A stretch of DNA of 64,000 nucleotides from Bubalus kerabau (Eukaryota; Chordata; Mammalia; Artiodactyla; Bovidae): NCBI RefSeq assembly GCF_029407905.1, contig NC_073629.1, positions 49,336,801 through 49,400,800 of the forward strand, read 5' to 3'. The notes beneath the pieces are model-generated. The model had not been told where the DNA came from and did no database searches. It was given only the letters and a program-made list of their open reading frames with translations. This document shows positions 33,830 through 45,539 of the stretch, in pieces. The translations under genes were made by a program, and so were the position numbers. Each line of letters begins with the position of its first letter. Positions within the stretch are counted from its first letter, which is position 1.

Positions 33830-36555
33830 CACCTCTTTTTTTAAAATTTTAAGTTTGGTTTTTTATAAATGATTGAAAATTTCTGATGACTCACAAAACC
33901 AATTTTTAGGGAGAAAGCAATAACAGGAGAACAATAAAAACCTTATGCACATAATTTAAGAATAATGTCTTTTGTATGCATTAATGTTGAGAAGAAATTT
34001 TGCAAATTACTGATTTTGGTAAAAAGCTATTAGGTAAATAAACATAATAAAATATATTTATAAAGCAGCATACTTTGTTAATTTATTTTACAAGTATAAT
34101 TGAGTTTTAATTATTTATGAGTTTTCCACATGAGGTAAGTGAACTGTGATGTAACTTTTAAAGACCATGAAATATTTATTCTTATCAATTCAGGTCAGTA
34201 TCCTATTACTGAGATTATTCCTTCAAAAGGGAACCAAAATACCAGATGTGTTTGTTAAATATATTGTGTTTGGAGCTTAATCAATTTGGCAGGAATTCAA
34301 TATAGAATTATCATATGACTTAACGAGAAACATAATGCTATTTATTAAAATAGTCCTCTTTAGTTATCTCATATTAGAGGGAAAAGATAAATAATTCATT
34401 GTATGACACTATTATACACAATCACTTCACAAAAATCACTTTGTTAAATTTATTTAAAAATCATATTTCAAAAAATAGTTATATAATCTTATCTTTAAAA
34501 CTACATCTAAAAGCATAGTGATCAATCACTAACTCATGATCTGGGACAAAAGATTTGATCAGACTGATATGCATAATTCAGTGCTTCTCACCCCTTTATC
34601 ATCAGGTTAAATATTCTCTTCCAAAAATTGAGAGGCTAACAAGGAGTTAATAAATATTTTTAAACTTAGGCCAAGGAATGCCTGCACGGTGCCCAGCTTG
34701 GATGATGTGATGTGTCTGTTTTCATGTTGATTTTCATGCCACAGTGAGCCCCTTCAGGCGTGAAAACAACTGAGGATTATTTGCTTCTCTTTCTTTCTTT
34801 TTTGGCCCTCTTGTGTTTTCATCACTGACTCCAGCCCTTCCAAAAGCAGTCTGTCAGGGTTCTCTCTCCTGCCGGGCCACCAGCAACATCCTTCTGAATC
34901 TCCCCCTCTCAAGGAGGAGTTCATCTGCATGGGCCTGACTCTCAGTTGCACTGTTCATTTACCCAATTTCTGGAAGCTTCTTCTTAGCTGTGTCTTGCAC
35001 TATCACTCCATCCCGACCTTTACCACCCATGAACTCTTAGGGCTTTATAGGCTAGCGTTTCACCATTCTCTGGTCATCTCACTTCCATTCGTTTTCCCCT
35101 TCCCCAGATTACATTATGAGTACTTTAAGGGCCAGAAACAAAATCTTCTGACTGTATTGGGTGCTTATAGAGGTCTCTGATTAATAACTGGATCATAAGG
35201 AACTGGAAGACAGCATGACAAAAATCAGCTCCTGATCCCATCTCTTCCCAGTGCACCACACTGTCTTCCTTCTCTGCCAGTTATTAATGATTTCTCCTCC
35301 CCGGCTACCTCCTTCTTTTCCTTCTTAGGTGCCACTCAATGGTAGGGAGTGACATTCAGAAGACCCTTCAGCTGTCCTATGGGTCACCTTTATCCTTGAG
35401 ACTCTCCCTCCCTGCTAGCCGGGTGTGCCCTGTACTCCTAGTTATCAGAGGTCATGGGAACTTGGACCTCCTCTTTCTCTAAGAGCAAACCATGGCAAGT
35501 CTAAAACTATGCAGAGCTCCCTTCAAATTGAAAAAGATTAGGAAACATAACCAAACCTGAGAAACTCAATTCTTCTCTGCTGCCATTCCCCTGAAATACC
35601 CAATTGATTCTTAAGGAAGATGTTACTCATTTAATTATTCTTTATTTTTTTAAGAGGACCTGAAACTATCAATGTAAAAATTGCCTTCTGATGCCATTTT
35701 TTTAGGATTGTAAAACCTGGGTATCAAAGCAAGCTTTTACTGGTTATAATCTGAATGTCTATCCTTTGAAGTCATTTATTCCTGAATTTGTTATTTTATA
35801 AACTTATTATTTACAAATAAAAATTATCTGTAAATAAGTTTATGAAAAATTATAATTTATTTGTAAATTAATTATAAATAAGTAAATTATTTACAATGAT
35901 GTTATTGTTTTACATTAAATAACTGCTGTGAGCTGAGACCTGAGCTGGCCACCATAAAAGGTGGAGGTGAGCATGAGATGTGGGTGGCATTCATGCTCAG
36001 AAGAGTCTATAATCTTGGAGGCAGGCCCTGCCCCAAGTCCTGGGTTAGTAAGATCATGTGGACTGGGAACTGAACTGACCTGCCTCAGGGTTTAAAACAG
36101 AAACACCAGGGTGATTATTTGGAGATGTTTTAAATCCCAGACCCTCTTTTGGAGGTGAGAGCTGATTAATGAGCCATTATCCCATCATTCACAAACTACA
36201 TAGTGAAGAATAGGCATAAGGCTTCAGGATGTCTGACAGAACAGTTCCAGAAGGCAGGAGCAGCAAAGGTACTTCAAAGAACCCAGAACAAATAGCTCTT
36301 TGGGTCAGTTTTTAAATCAATAACAGATTGGGCGCTACAAGAGGAAGCCTGTTTCCCAGCCAGTGAACAATGCTAAAAGCCCCGGCTCCCACAGTCTCTG
36401 GGGAGTAATTAGAACTTGCTCAGTAATCAGCCAATTTGGATTTCTGAGAATGATTCTAAATATAAAATGATAAAAGTTGAATAAACCAAACTATTGCTTC
36501 ACCATTTAATTTCATAATTCAATTAGAGAATCATAAAGTTAGAAATGCTGGAGGG
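33830..36555. other. AT-rich repeat-poor intron block
   Basis: Unique-looking sequence of about 2.7 kb; 33830-34560 is strongly AT-rich. No gene recognised. An AT-rich inverted repeat near 35800 is listed separately. Confidence 0.4.
35798..35843. repeat. AT-rich imperfect inverted repeat
   Basis: ATAAACTTAT (35798-35807) and ATAAGTTTAT (35834-35843) are exact reverse complements; arms extend to about 15 bp with a 3-nt insertion. A second overlapping AT-rich palindrome cluster follows to 35896. Confidence 0.6.
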
Positions 36556-36559
36556 TTTT

Positions 36560-36591
36560 TTGGGTTGTTTTGTTTTGTTTTGTTTTGTTTA
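36560..36591. repeat. (TTTTG)n short tandem repeat
   Basis: Four to five TTTTG units after a TTTTTTGGG lead. Confidence 0.8.
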
Positions 36592-36599
36592 AGGAAAAG

Positions 36600-37758
36600 T
36601 TATTTAAAGGCAATGCTATTTTAAAAAAAAATAACTCAAGGCTAAAAATATATGCTGAAGCATTTTATCTCATTGGGGACCTTAAAACAGTAAAATATCC
36701 AAGTTGGAATCTCGTCTTCATTAGACCAATAAGTTAGTTTGGGAACTTTGAAATAATTGTTTGATTTCTTTTGTCTATAAAGTCAGTGCAGATTAGGTAG
36801 ATTGTTCAATTGTTGGCAAAACACTGTAAACATCCAGGTTCTGGTTGCTGTGTTTTTATTATAAAGCACAGGAAACTTCCATCAGAAGCAGTAGAGTGTT
36901 AGGATAAATTGTAAATAAACAATAGCTTTTGGTCAAGTTCAAATACAGCCTGTTACTTATCCTGCACTGGAAAAATGAGGCAATTCTTCGATTTCTATGA
37001 TTACATATATGTATGGCAACTCTAATATTTTTGATGAGAGGGAAAGATTCTTCTGGATTGTTTTTTTGTTGTATAATCAATGGCACAAACCCATAAAAGA
37101 GTTGAACAACATCTTACCAAGTTATACTTTTCCCTGTGATATCACTTTTGGTCTTTGAGGTTCCTTCCAGCTTTAAGAGTCTTTAATTCACTGATTCTAA
37201 TGGGATATTCTAGGGAATTCCACCAAAGCAGGACTGGCTGGAACAGGCCCTGTTGGCCCTGGCGTATAGATGTTCTCCAGGGGAAACCCAGTGTATGATG
37301 ATGTAAGTGTGACTGACCTGCAGAGGACTGCCTGATTAGAGGTACCTCAGAACTTCACTTAATGCTGCCAGCATAGCCTTGGTGACCAACAAATGTAGCA
37401 TTTGTATTTCTTAGTAACAGATATGGAGAATTCATTATTACTTAATGAGCAGCAAAATCTTACTGAGCTGTACTATAATAACTTCATAGCTTTCTCTAAT
37501 AAGACAAAACAACTGGAAAATAGTTCTGTAAGTTTAGTTCCAACTCCACTTCTCATTGAGTTGGATAGTATTTCCCTAAACTAGAGATTGTGGATTACCG
37601 TGACATTCACCAAAAGATCCAAACCATGTTTACATGGAAGTACATATGATGAAATAATTGAAATTCACTTTTTATCACTTTTACTCATTCAAAGTAAAGA
37701 CTAAAATAATTATCAGATTTACTTTTTGAATTTCAATAACAAGGAATAATAGAATGCT
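36600..37758. other. Repeat-poor intron block
   Basis: Only a short MIR3-like end (GAGGTTCCTTCCAGCTTTAA, about 37155-37195) was noticed. No gene recognised. Confidence 0.4.
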
Positions 37759-37769
37759 AATCCTGCTTT

Positions 37770-38272
37770 CTCAAGAGGCAGGTCAGGTGGTCTGGTATTC
37801 CCATGTTTTGAAGAATTTTCCACAGTTTATTGTGATCCACATAGTCAAAGGCTTTGGCATAGTCAATAAAGCAAAAGTAGATGTTTTCTGGAACTCTCTT
37901 GCTTTTTCGATGATCCATCGAATGTTGGCAATTTGATCTCTGGTTCCTCTGCCTTTTCTAAAACCAGCTTGAACATCTGGAAGTTCACTGTTCACGTATT
38001 GCTGAAGCCTGGCTTGGAAAATTTTAAGCATTACTTTACTAGCATGTGAGATGAGTGCAATTGACTCATTGCAAAAGACCCTGATGCTGGGAGGGATTGG
38101 GGGCAGAAGGAGAAGGGGATGACAGAGGATGAGATGGCTGGATGGCATCACCGACTCAATGCAGATGAGTTTGGGTGAACTCTGGGAGTTCGTGATGGAC
38201 AGGGAGGCCTGGTGTGCTGCGATTCATGGGGTGGCAAAGAGTCAGACACGACTGAGCGACTGAACTGAACTG
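37770..38272. mobile_element. BovB with 5' inversion (twin-primed insertion)
   Basis: 37770-38063 is antisense BovB RT sequence (minus frame with RLQQYVN, ELPDVQAGF and KGRGTRDQIANIRW blocks). 38064-38272 is the sense 3' end of BovB, ending in CTGAACTGAACTGAA. The whole is bounded by an exact 11-bp TSD, AATCCTGCTTT, at 37759-37769 and 38273-38283. The region between the two segments (including YADD) is missing. This is the standard product of twin priming. Confidence 0.92.
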
Positions 38273-38295
38273 AATCCTGCTTTACAGGAAAGGAA

Positions 38296-38373
38296 TGGAT
38301 TGGCCAAAAAGTTTGTTCAAGTTTTTCTGCAACATCTTATAGAAAAACCCAAACATACTTTTTGGCCAACCCA
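38296..38373. mobile_element. Mariner-type MITE, hairpin
   Basis: Arms 38296-38328 and 38341-38373 pair at 28 of 33 positions with a 12-nt loop. The ends carry the ruminant mariner terminal motif TTGGCCAAAAAGT and its complement ACTTTTTGGCCAACCCA. Non-coding, non-autonomous. Confidence 0.8.
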
Positions 38374-38815
38374 GTAATTGGAATCTTTGGGTTTCTAGGC
38401 TAATTTCGATTCCGGCCCTGCTCATTCTTTTCTGAGATGGCTTTATGATCATAGTGTAGACAGAGAAGCACACAGTATTCTAAGTATACGATAAGAACAA
38501 TTCCCCTGATGTTATTTTTTGTTAGTTTCTTTGTTTACATAAAGAAGAATGTGCTTGTTTATATTTCTGCTAGGTCCTGTTGGAATTTTCTCTTCCAATT
38601 TCATAGAACTTTTCACTAAGTATGGGATGATATGCTGATATCATTTTCACTTCCAGTCAGTAAGAACTTTCTTTTCTTTGCAGATCTTAGGAATGGTGAG
38701 AAGAACTAACTCATTTCTTGTGGTATTTTCTAAATCCATACTAAACAAATGAGTAGTCACATGGCTGATAGAATTAACAGTATACAGTAACTTGTTGTTT
38801 GTTTCTCTCTTTTTT
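38374..38815. other. Intronic sequence, no recognised element
   Basis: No gene or repeat recognised. Confidence 0.4.
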
Positions 38816-39078
38816 TAAAGTAGATTTTATTCTTTAGAGCCATTTTAGATTTACAGCAAAATTTAGCAGAAGGTATGGAGAGTTCCCATGTACCCTCTGC
38901 CCTACACAGGCATCATATCCCCCATTATCAATATCCCTCATCAGAATGGTACACTGATTATATTTGATGAACCTGCATTGATACATCAGTATCATCCAAA
39001 GCCCACATATTTACATTATTATTCACTCTTGGTGTTAACACATTCAATAGATTTTGAGAAATATATAATGACATGTAT

Positions 39079-39275
39079 CAATGGTAAAGAATCTGCCTGC
39101 CAATGAAGGAAACACAGGTTCCAGATCTTCCCTGGGGCAGGAAGATCCCCTGGAGAAGGAAATGGCAACCCAATCCAGTATTCTTGCCCAGAGAATCTGA
39201 TGGCCAGAGAGCCCAGTGGGCTACAGTTGATGAGGTCACAAAAAGTTGGAAATGACTTAGCAACTGAATAACAAC
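39079..39275 (+). mobile_element. Bov-tA SINE, 5'-truncated, inside L1
   Basis: ATGGTAAAGAATCTGCCTGC then Bov-A unit and an AACAACAACA-type tail. Confidence 0.85.
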
Positions 39276-40090
39276 AACAGTGGGTATGTACTAGTATCTT
39301 GTTTTAATTTGCATTTTTCTAATAATGTATGATGTGGGGCATCTTTTCACATGCTTTTTTGCTATTAGTGAAGTGTTGGTAAAGATCTGGCCCATTTCTT
39401 AGTCGATTTGTTCGTTTTCTCAGTTTTGAGTTTTAAAAGTTCTTTGTATATTTTGGATAATAGTTCTTTGTCTGATATGTCTTTTGCAAATATTTTCTCC
39501 CAGTCTGTGATTTGTCTTCATTTTATTCATAAAGTCTTTTAAAGAATTGATTTTTTATTTTAACTAAGTCCAAATTATCAATTATTTCTTCTGTGGATTG
39601 TGCCTTTGGTATTAAATCTAAAAAGTCATCACCAAACCCACAGTCATCTATTAATAGATTTTCTGTGTTATCATCTAGGAATTCTGTAGGTTTGCATGTT
39701 ATGTTTAGGTCTGTGATCTACTTTGAGTTACTTTTTGTGAAGGGTATAAGATCTGTGTAAGAAGGAATCTGTATCTTTTTTCTTTTGGGCATATGGACGT
39801 CCAGTTGTTCTAACACCATTTGTTGAAAAGACTATCTCTGTTCCATTGTGTTGCCTTCACTCTATATAGTCAACTGTCAGTTGACTATGTGGTTCTACTT
39901 CTGGCTTTCTGTTATGCTCTTTTGTTATACTTGTCTGTTCTTTCACCAGTATCTCACTGTCTTGATATTGTAGCTCTACAGTAATTACAAAGTCAGTACT
40001 TACTGAAGTCAGGTAGTGTCAGTCGTCCAACTTTGTTCTTCAGTATTATGTTGTCTGTTCTGTCTTTTGCCTCGCCATATAAATATTAAA

Positions 40091-40276
40091 GGTGCCAGAG
40101 CAGGAGACATCAGAGACATGGGTTCGGTCCCTGGATGGAGAAGATCCCCTGGAGAAGGGCATGACAACCCACTCCAGTATTCTTGCCTTAAGAATCCCAC
40201 GGACCGAAGAGCCTGGCGGGCTGCGGGCCTTAGGGTCACCAAGAGTCAGACATGACTGAAGTGACTTAGGACACAC
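40091..40276 (+). mobile_element. Bov-tA SINE, 5'-truncated, with 10-bp TSD
   Basis: Starts within the tRNA part. Exact TSD AAATATTAAA at 40081-40090 and 40277-40286. Confidence 0.9.
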
Positions 40277-41177
40277 AAATATTAAAATCAATTTGTTAAT
40301 ATCCACAAAATAATTTGCTGAGATTTTGAGTGGGATTGTATTGAATCTATAGGTCAAGTTGGGAAGAACTTAAATCTTGTTAGTATGGAGTCTTCCTATC
40401 CATGAACATGGAATATATATTTTATTCTTCCTTGATTTTGTTTTTCAGAGTTTTGTAGTTTTCCTCATATAGAGCTTATACATATTTTGTTAGAGTTATA
40501 TCTAAGTGTTTCATGGTTTGGGGTGCTAATATAAATGGTTATGTGTTTTTAATTGAAAATTTCAATTGTTCAATAGAAAAGTGATTGACTTTTGTATGTT
40601 AACCTTATATCCTATAATCTTGCTCTAATCTCTTACTACTTCCGGGAATGTTTTGTTCATTTCTTTCAGATCATGCCATCTACAAACAAAGACAGTTTTA
40701 TTTCTTCCTTCCGTCCCAATTAATACACCTTTTATTTCCTTTTCTTATCTCACATTAGCTAGGAGTGATGAAAGTGGACATCCCTTCCTTGTTCCTGATA
40801 TTAGTGGAAAAACTCCTGGTTTCTCACCAGTAACTATGATGTTAGCTATAGGCTTTTCATAAATTTTTTTTTATCAAATTGAGGAAATTTCCCTCTATCC
40901 CTAGTTTATAAGAGTTTTTTTTAAATCATGAATTGATTTGGATTTTATCAAATACTTTTTTCTCCATCTATTAATATGATAATGTGATTTTTCTTCTCTA
41001 TCCTGTTGCTGTGATAGATTACATGAATTGATTTTCAAATGTTGAACCTGGCTTGCATACATGGAATAAATCACACTTGATTGTAGTATATAGTTATTTT
41101 CAAACATTCTTGGATTTGATTTGCCAGTATTTTGTTGAGAATTTTTGCATCTATGTTTGTGAAAGATATTGGTGTAT

Positions 41178-41486
41178 GAAAGTGAAAGTTGCTCAGTCTT
41201 GTCCAACTCTTTGTGACACCATGGACTATACAGTCCATGGAATTCTCCAGGCCGGAATACTGGAGTGGTACCCTTTCCCTTCTCCAGGGGATCTTCCCAG
41301 CCCAGGGATCGAACCTAGGTCTCCCACATCACAGGCAGATTCTTTACCAGCTGAGCCACAAGAGAAGCCCAAGGATACTGGAGTGGGTAGCCTATCCCTT
41401 CTCCAGTGGATCTTCCTGACCCAGGAATCGAACCAGGGTCTCCTGCATTGCAGGAGGATTCTTTACCAACTGAGCTATAATTCATC
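41178..41486 (-). mobile_element. Bov-tA SINE, antisense, with duplicated tRNA-side segment
   Basis: A complete antisense Bov-tA (41178-41371) is followed at once by a second copy of its Bov-A/tRNA half (41372-41486), so the TCTTTACCA(G/A)CTGAGC head occurs twice. Confidence 0.85.
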
Positions 41487-41639
41487 TATAGTTTTCTTCT
41501 CATGTCTTTGTCAGTTTTTGGAATTAGGGTAATTCTGGACTCATGGAATGAGTTAGGAAGTATTCCCTCCACTTCTATGCTCTGAAAAAGATAGTGTAGA
41601 GAGTTGGTATAATTTCTTTAAAATATGGACTGCTTTTTA

Positions 41640-42070
41640 TTTTGCAGTCATTTTAGGCTTACACAAAAGTTGCAAAAATAGTAGAGAATTCATGTGTATC
41701 ATTTATCCAGCTTTCACTGGTTTTAATAATCTTTTAAAACTGTGCTACAGTTACCTAAACCAAGATATTAACATTGGTATAATAACCATTAACAATTAAA
41801 TTGCAGCCTTCATTTGGATGTTGTCAGTTTTTCCATCACTGTACTTTTTTCTGTTTGAGACCCAATCCGAGGTTCCTATCCTAGTTATTTACCAGGTCTC
41901 AGTAGTTTCTTCTAATCTGTGACATTTCTTCAGTCTTTCCTTGTCTTTCATAACCTTTACACTTTAGAAGCAAACTGGTCAATTATTTTGCATACAGAGA
42001 TTACAGTTGTATGATACATAGTGGGATTCACTGTGTCTTTATTTCTAAATGAAAGTCTGAGTTTTCTAAA
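41640..42070 (-). mobile_element. L1 fragment (3' UTR type), antisense
   Basis: AAAAGTTGCAAAAATAGTAG, then CATTTGGATGTTGTCAGTTT and TTCTTCTAATCTGTGACATT. It is a 3' UTR segment placed after ORF2-type sequence, so a separate insertion. Confidence 0.7.
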
Positions 42071-42118
42071 GGTTTTATTTCATGTTTGTGAAAATCCTGG
42101 TGTTTACATTCTGTTGTT

Positions 42119-42323
42119 AGTTTAGTTGCTAAGTCATGTCCAACTCTTTTGTAACCCCATGGACTGTAGCCTACCCAACTCCTCTGTTCATGGAATTTTC
42201 TAGAAAATACTGGAGAGTGGGTTGCCATTTCCTGCTCCAGGGGATCTTCCTGACCCAGGGATTGAACATTTGCCTACTGCATTGGCAAGCAGATTCTTTG
42301 CCAATGAGCCACCAGAGAAGCCC
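42119..42323 (-). mobile_element. Bov-tA SINE, antisense, with 18-bp TSD
   Basis: Full antisense Bov-tA. TSD TGTTTACATTCTGTTGTT (42101-42118) and TGTTTACATTTTGTTGTT (42324-42341), one mismatch; the second copy runs into the TTGTTGTT end of the next BovB, so it integrated at that BovB tail. Confidence 0.92.
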
Positions 42324-42333
42324 TGTTTACATT

Positions 42334-42796
42334 TTGTTGTTGTTCAGTTGCTCAGTCATGTCTGACTCTGTGTGACCCCATGGACTGCAGCACGCCAGGC
42401 TTCCCTGTCCTTCCACCATCTCCCAGAGCTTGCTGAAACTCATGTCCATTGGATTGGTGATACCGTCCAACCATCTCATCCTCTGTTGTCCCCTTTCTCC
42501 TCCTGCCTTCAGTCTTTCCCAGCATCAGTCTTTTCCAATGAGTCGGCTCTTCGCATCAGGTGGCCAGAGTATTGGAGTGTCAGCTTCAGCATCAGTCCTT
42601 TCAGTGAATATTCAGGATTGATATCCTTTAGGTTGACAGGTTTGATCTCCTTGCAGTCCAAGGGACTCTCAAGAGTCTTCTCCAACACCACAGTTCAAAA
42701 GCATCAGTTCTTCGGCACTCAGCCTTCTTTACAGTCCAACTCTCACATTCATTCATGACTACTGAAAAGACCATAGCCTTGACTAGACAGACCTTT
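42334..42796 (-). mobile_element. BovB LINE, 5'-truncated, antisense
   Basis: From TTGTTGTTGTTCAG to ACTAGACAGACCTTTACCAG. Minus frames carry the VMNECESWTVKKAE and ELWCWRRLLRVPW blocks of the BovB C-terminal region, in two frames. Confidence 0.9.
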
Positions 42797-43024
42797 ACCA
42801 GGTTGCAGTTATTTGTCATATCTTACCTTCTCGGGGATCTATAGTTACTTGAAAATTCCTCCTTCAGTACAAGGAATTGATGTATCCTCAGTTCTTTTCA
42901 CTGAAGCAGTCTCTCTGTCTCCAGTAATGATATGTGAAGTATCATGTGGGGAATAGCTTTATTAATGCAGAATATAGTTACTAAATTAATAAATTTTATT
43001 TTATAAGTTATATTTAAGAGCCTT

Positions 43025-43548
43025 ATATTGGTTCCTCAAAAAATTAAGCATAGAATTACCATACGATTCACCAATTTCACTCCTGGGTTAACCCCAAATG
43101 ACTCAGATAATTGAGTCACTGATTTATTTGTACACTGAAGCCCATAGCACACTAGCCACAGTCAAAAGAGGAAAACAACACAAGTGTCCTTCAAGAGATG
43201 AATGCATAACACCATGTGGTATATGGAATATCATTATTCAGCCATAAAAAGAAATGAAATTCTGATATATGCTATAACATCTATTTGAAAAACATTATGC
43301 TAAATGAAATAAACCAGACCCCAAAAAAGACATATTTTTTCATTATAGTTATATGAGGTACCTAGAATAGGTAAACTGATAGAGAGTAGAATAGAGATTA
43401 CCAGGGGTTGGGAGGAGGTGATATGGGGAGTTATTATTTATTGGGTACAGAGTTTCTGTTTGGTATGATATAAAAGTTCTAGAGACGGTGGGTGGTGAGG
43501 TTGCACAACAATACTTAAAGTGGTTTAAGGGTAAATTTTATGTTATGT
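43025..43548 (+). mobile_element. L1 3' end, sense
   Basis: CATAGAATTACCATACGATT, ATATCATTATTCAGCCATAA, GATTACCAGGGGTTGGGAGG and GTAAATTTTATGTTATGTGT in L1 3' order. Confidence 0.82.
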
Positions 43549-43551
43549 GTA

Positions 43552-43842
43552 GTTTTTAATTTTTTTAATTAATTTAATTTTGGCTACACTGGGTCTTGTT
43601 GATGCGCACAGGCTTTCTCTAGTTGCAGCGAGTGGAGGCTCCTTCTGTTGCGGTGCACGGGCTTCTCGTTGCAGTGGCTGCTCTTGTTGTGGAGCACAGG
43701 CTCAAGGGTGCGAGGGCTTCAGCAGTTGTGGCGCTTGGGCTTAGTTTCCCCGCAGCATGTAGAGTCTTCCCAGGCCAGTGATTGAACCCACCTCCCCTGC
43801 ATTGGCAGGCAGATTCTTAAGTACTGGACCACAGGGAAGTCC
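43552..43842 (-). mobile_element. CHR-type SINE, antisense, with 11-bp TSD
   Basis: CTCTAGTTGCAGCGAGTGGA, TTGTTGTGGAGCACAGGCTC, GCAGATTCTTAAGTACTGGA and CAGGGAAGTCC at the tRNA head. TSD TGTTATGTGTA (43541-43551) and TGTTATGTATA (43843-43853). Confidence 0.9.
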
Positions 43843-43902
43843 TGTTATGTATATTTTACCACAGTTTTTAAAACGTCTTATTCAACTATCCCTTTCCTTC
43901 CT

Positions 43903-43922
43903 ACCCCCACCCCCCGCCCCCC
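43903..43922 (-). repeat. C-rich run; G-quadruplex-type motif on minus strand
   Basis: CCCCCACCCCCCGCCCCCC reads on the minus strand as three G5-G6 runs separated by single bases. Confidence 0.7.
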
Positions 43923-44053
43923 ACTTACTGTGTCGTTTTAATCCAGTATGTAATTTTTTTCCATATTTCACAGGTTAATAACACTCTCTTCCCACTCCCC
44001 ACTTATTGGGTCATTTTAATCCAGTATGCATTTTTGCCATGTTTCACAGATTA
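43919..44053 (+). repeat. Diverged 78-bp tandem duplication
   Basis: 43919-43977 and 43997-44053 share CCCCACTTA, TTTTAATCCAGTATG and TTTCACAG in the same order, period 78 bp. Confidence 0.75.
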
Positions 44054-45535
44054 TTTTTTTCTGAGAAACCTTAAATAGCATTATCATGGTATAGCTGACC
44101 TTATAAAAGCTGTATTTCTTCCATCGTTATAAGTTTGAAAAAGTTTCACCCCAAATTAATTTCAGTGTAAGATATATCCTGAGACTAGTATTTGATTAGT
44201 TACAAAGATGAACAATATTAGAAACATAAGCTTATTCTCACTAGAGATAGATTTTATCTTGTTGCCTTGGGTTTTGTGATGGAGATTCACATCAAGTTTA
44301 GCCTCTGAATGATCTACCTGCAAAATGTACCACTCAATTTATCAAACCTCCTGACACTATGCCTTGATTCTCCAGACGTAAGAAGTACAAATACCTGCTT
44401 AAACTGTAGGGAATCTAGGGGCTAGGGACATGCAGATTAATAAGCTCCATACTCATAACCCCATTTACTAGCTTGTTCAGTCTCATTATTGGCAGCACCA
44501 TCAAGAAGCAGTTCACAAAAGAAGGGAATACTGGGCAAAACAAAGATAGATGTCTGCTACATCAGGTCATTTCATTAATTCATTTGGCAAATATCTGTTG
44601 AGCAGTATGAACAGCGTTCTGAGGGTTTGGGGTACATCAACTAACAAAATAGGCAAATAACCCAGCCCTCACCTAGCTTACCTTTGAGCTGGTCTGTTCC
44701 ACTGCAAAAGCATATTGAGACATGGGCAGCCAGTTGATGTGACATCAAGGGCTTAAATTTCTGAGGCTAACCAGTCCCCTATTTGTTGATCAATCCATTG
44801 AAGTCTTTGCATTCATGGTGGATAGGAAGCTAGTGTTTCTATCAGAGTGATGTTCTTCTACAGAGTTCTGCATAGCTTCCAAAGACTCAGACCAGTGGAT
44901 GGTGTACTGGGGTTCAAGAGTCCTTATACCTACAATGAGGAGATGAACTGGTGCTGTTTCAGTCCCAAGGAACAGCATGGTAAGAGCCAGCCAAGTTATT
45001 GCAGGGCTTCATTCTCAGACCAAAATGGGATGAAAAATCAGAAGCCTGGATAGAATTATGCATGGTGGGTCTCAAGCTGACATTCACTAGACATACAGGA
45101 ATGCAGGGGCTTTCTGCACACACCATATCCATGCTTAATGCAGAAATACTGATTCCAACTTACAGGCCAAGCCCCTAGAATGGGTGGCATACTTGCCAAT
45201 CTTCGATAGACTTGGGACATGGGCAGACAAGAAATGATTACAGGAGGGTGGTAAACAAATGCTATTGGCAAATAAAAATTAATGTTAGTATTTATTAGCC
45301 AAACCCACATTTTCATTTAATCCTCAAGACAAAAACAAACTAGGAAGAAAAAAATAGCTCTGAGATCTGCACTCTTTGTGACTATTAAAAACTGAGATTT
45401 AACTTGTTTAAACTAAAGAAAGGAAAATTTTTTCAATACTGGTGATATATTGAGGATTAAGATAGATCTCCCCTGTTCCCTCCCCTATCCTGATCTCACT
45501 GTGTGGAGCAACAACACTTTCCCCTTTTGGGGGGG
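44054..45535. other. Intronic sequence; L2-like fragment at 44570-44690
   Basis: 44570-44690 (ATTCATTTGGCAAATATCTG, CCCAGCCCTCACCTAGCTTA) resembles an antisense L2 3' end. The remainder is unassigned, with no gene recognised. Confidence 0.4.
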
Positions 45536-45539
45536 ATAT

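Larger units (their letters stand above)
38818..41635 (-). mobile_element. L1, antisense, 5'-truncated (about 2.8 kb with inserts)
   Basis: Follows L1M/L1PB-type order in antisense: GAGCCATTTTAGATTTACAG, TGATACATCAGTATCATCC, CTTTGTATATTTTGGATAAT, TTGAAAAGACTATCTCTGTT, AAATAATTTGCTGAGATTTT, ACAAAGACAGTTTTATTTCT and GAATGAGTTAGGAAGTATTC. Interrupted by SINEs at 39079, 40091 and 41178. Multiple stops in ORF2. Confidence 0.88.
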
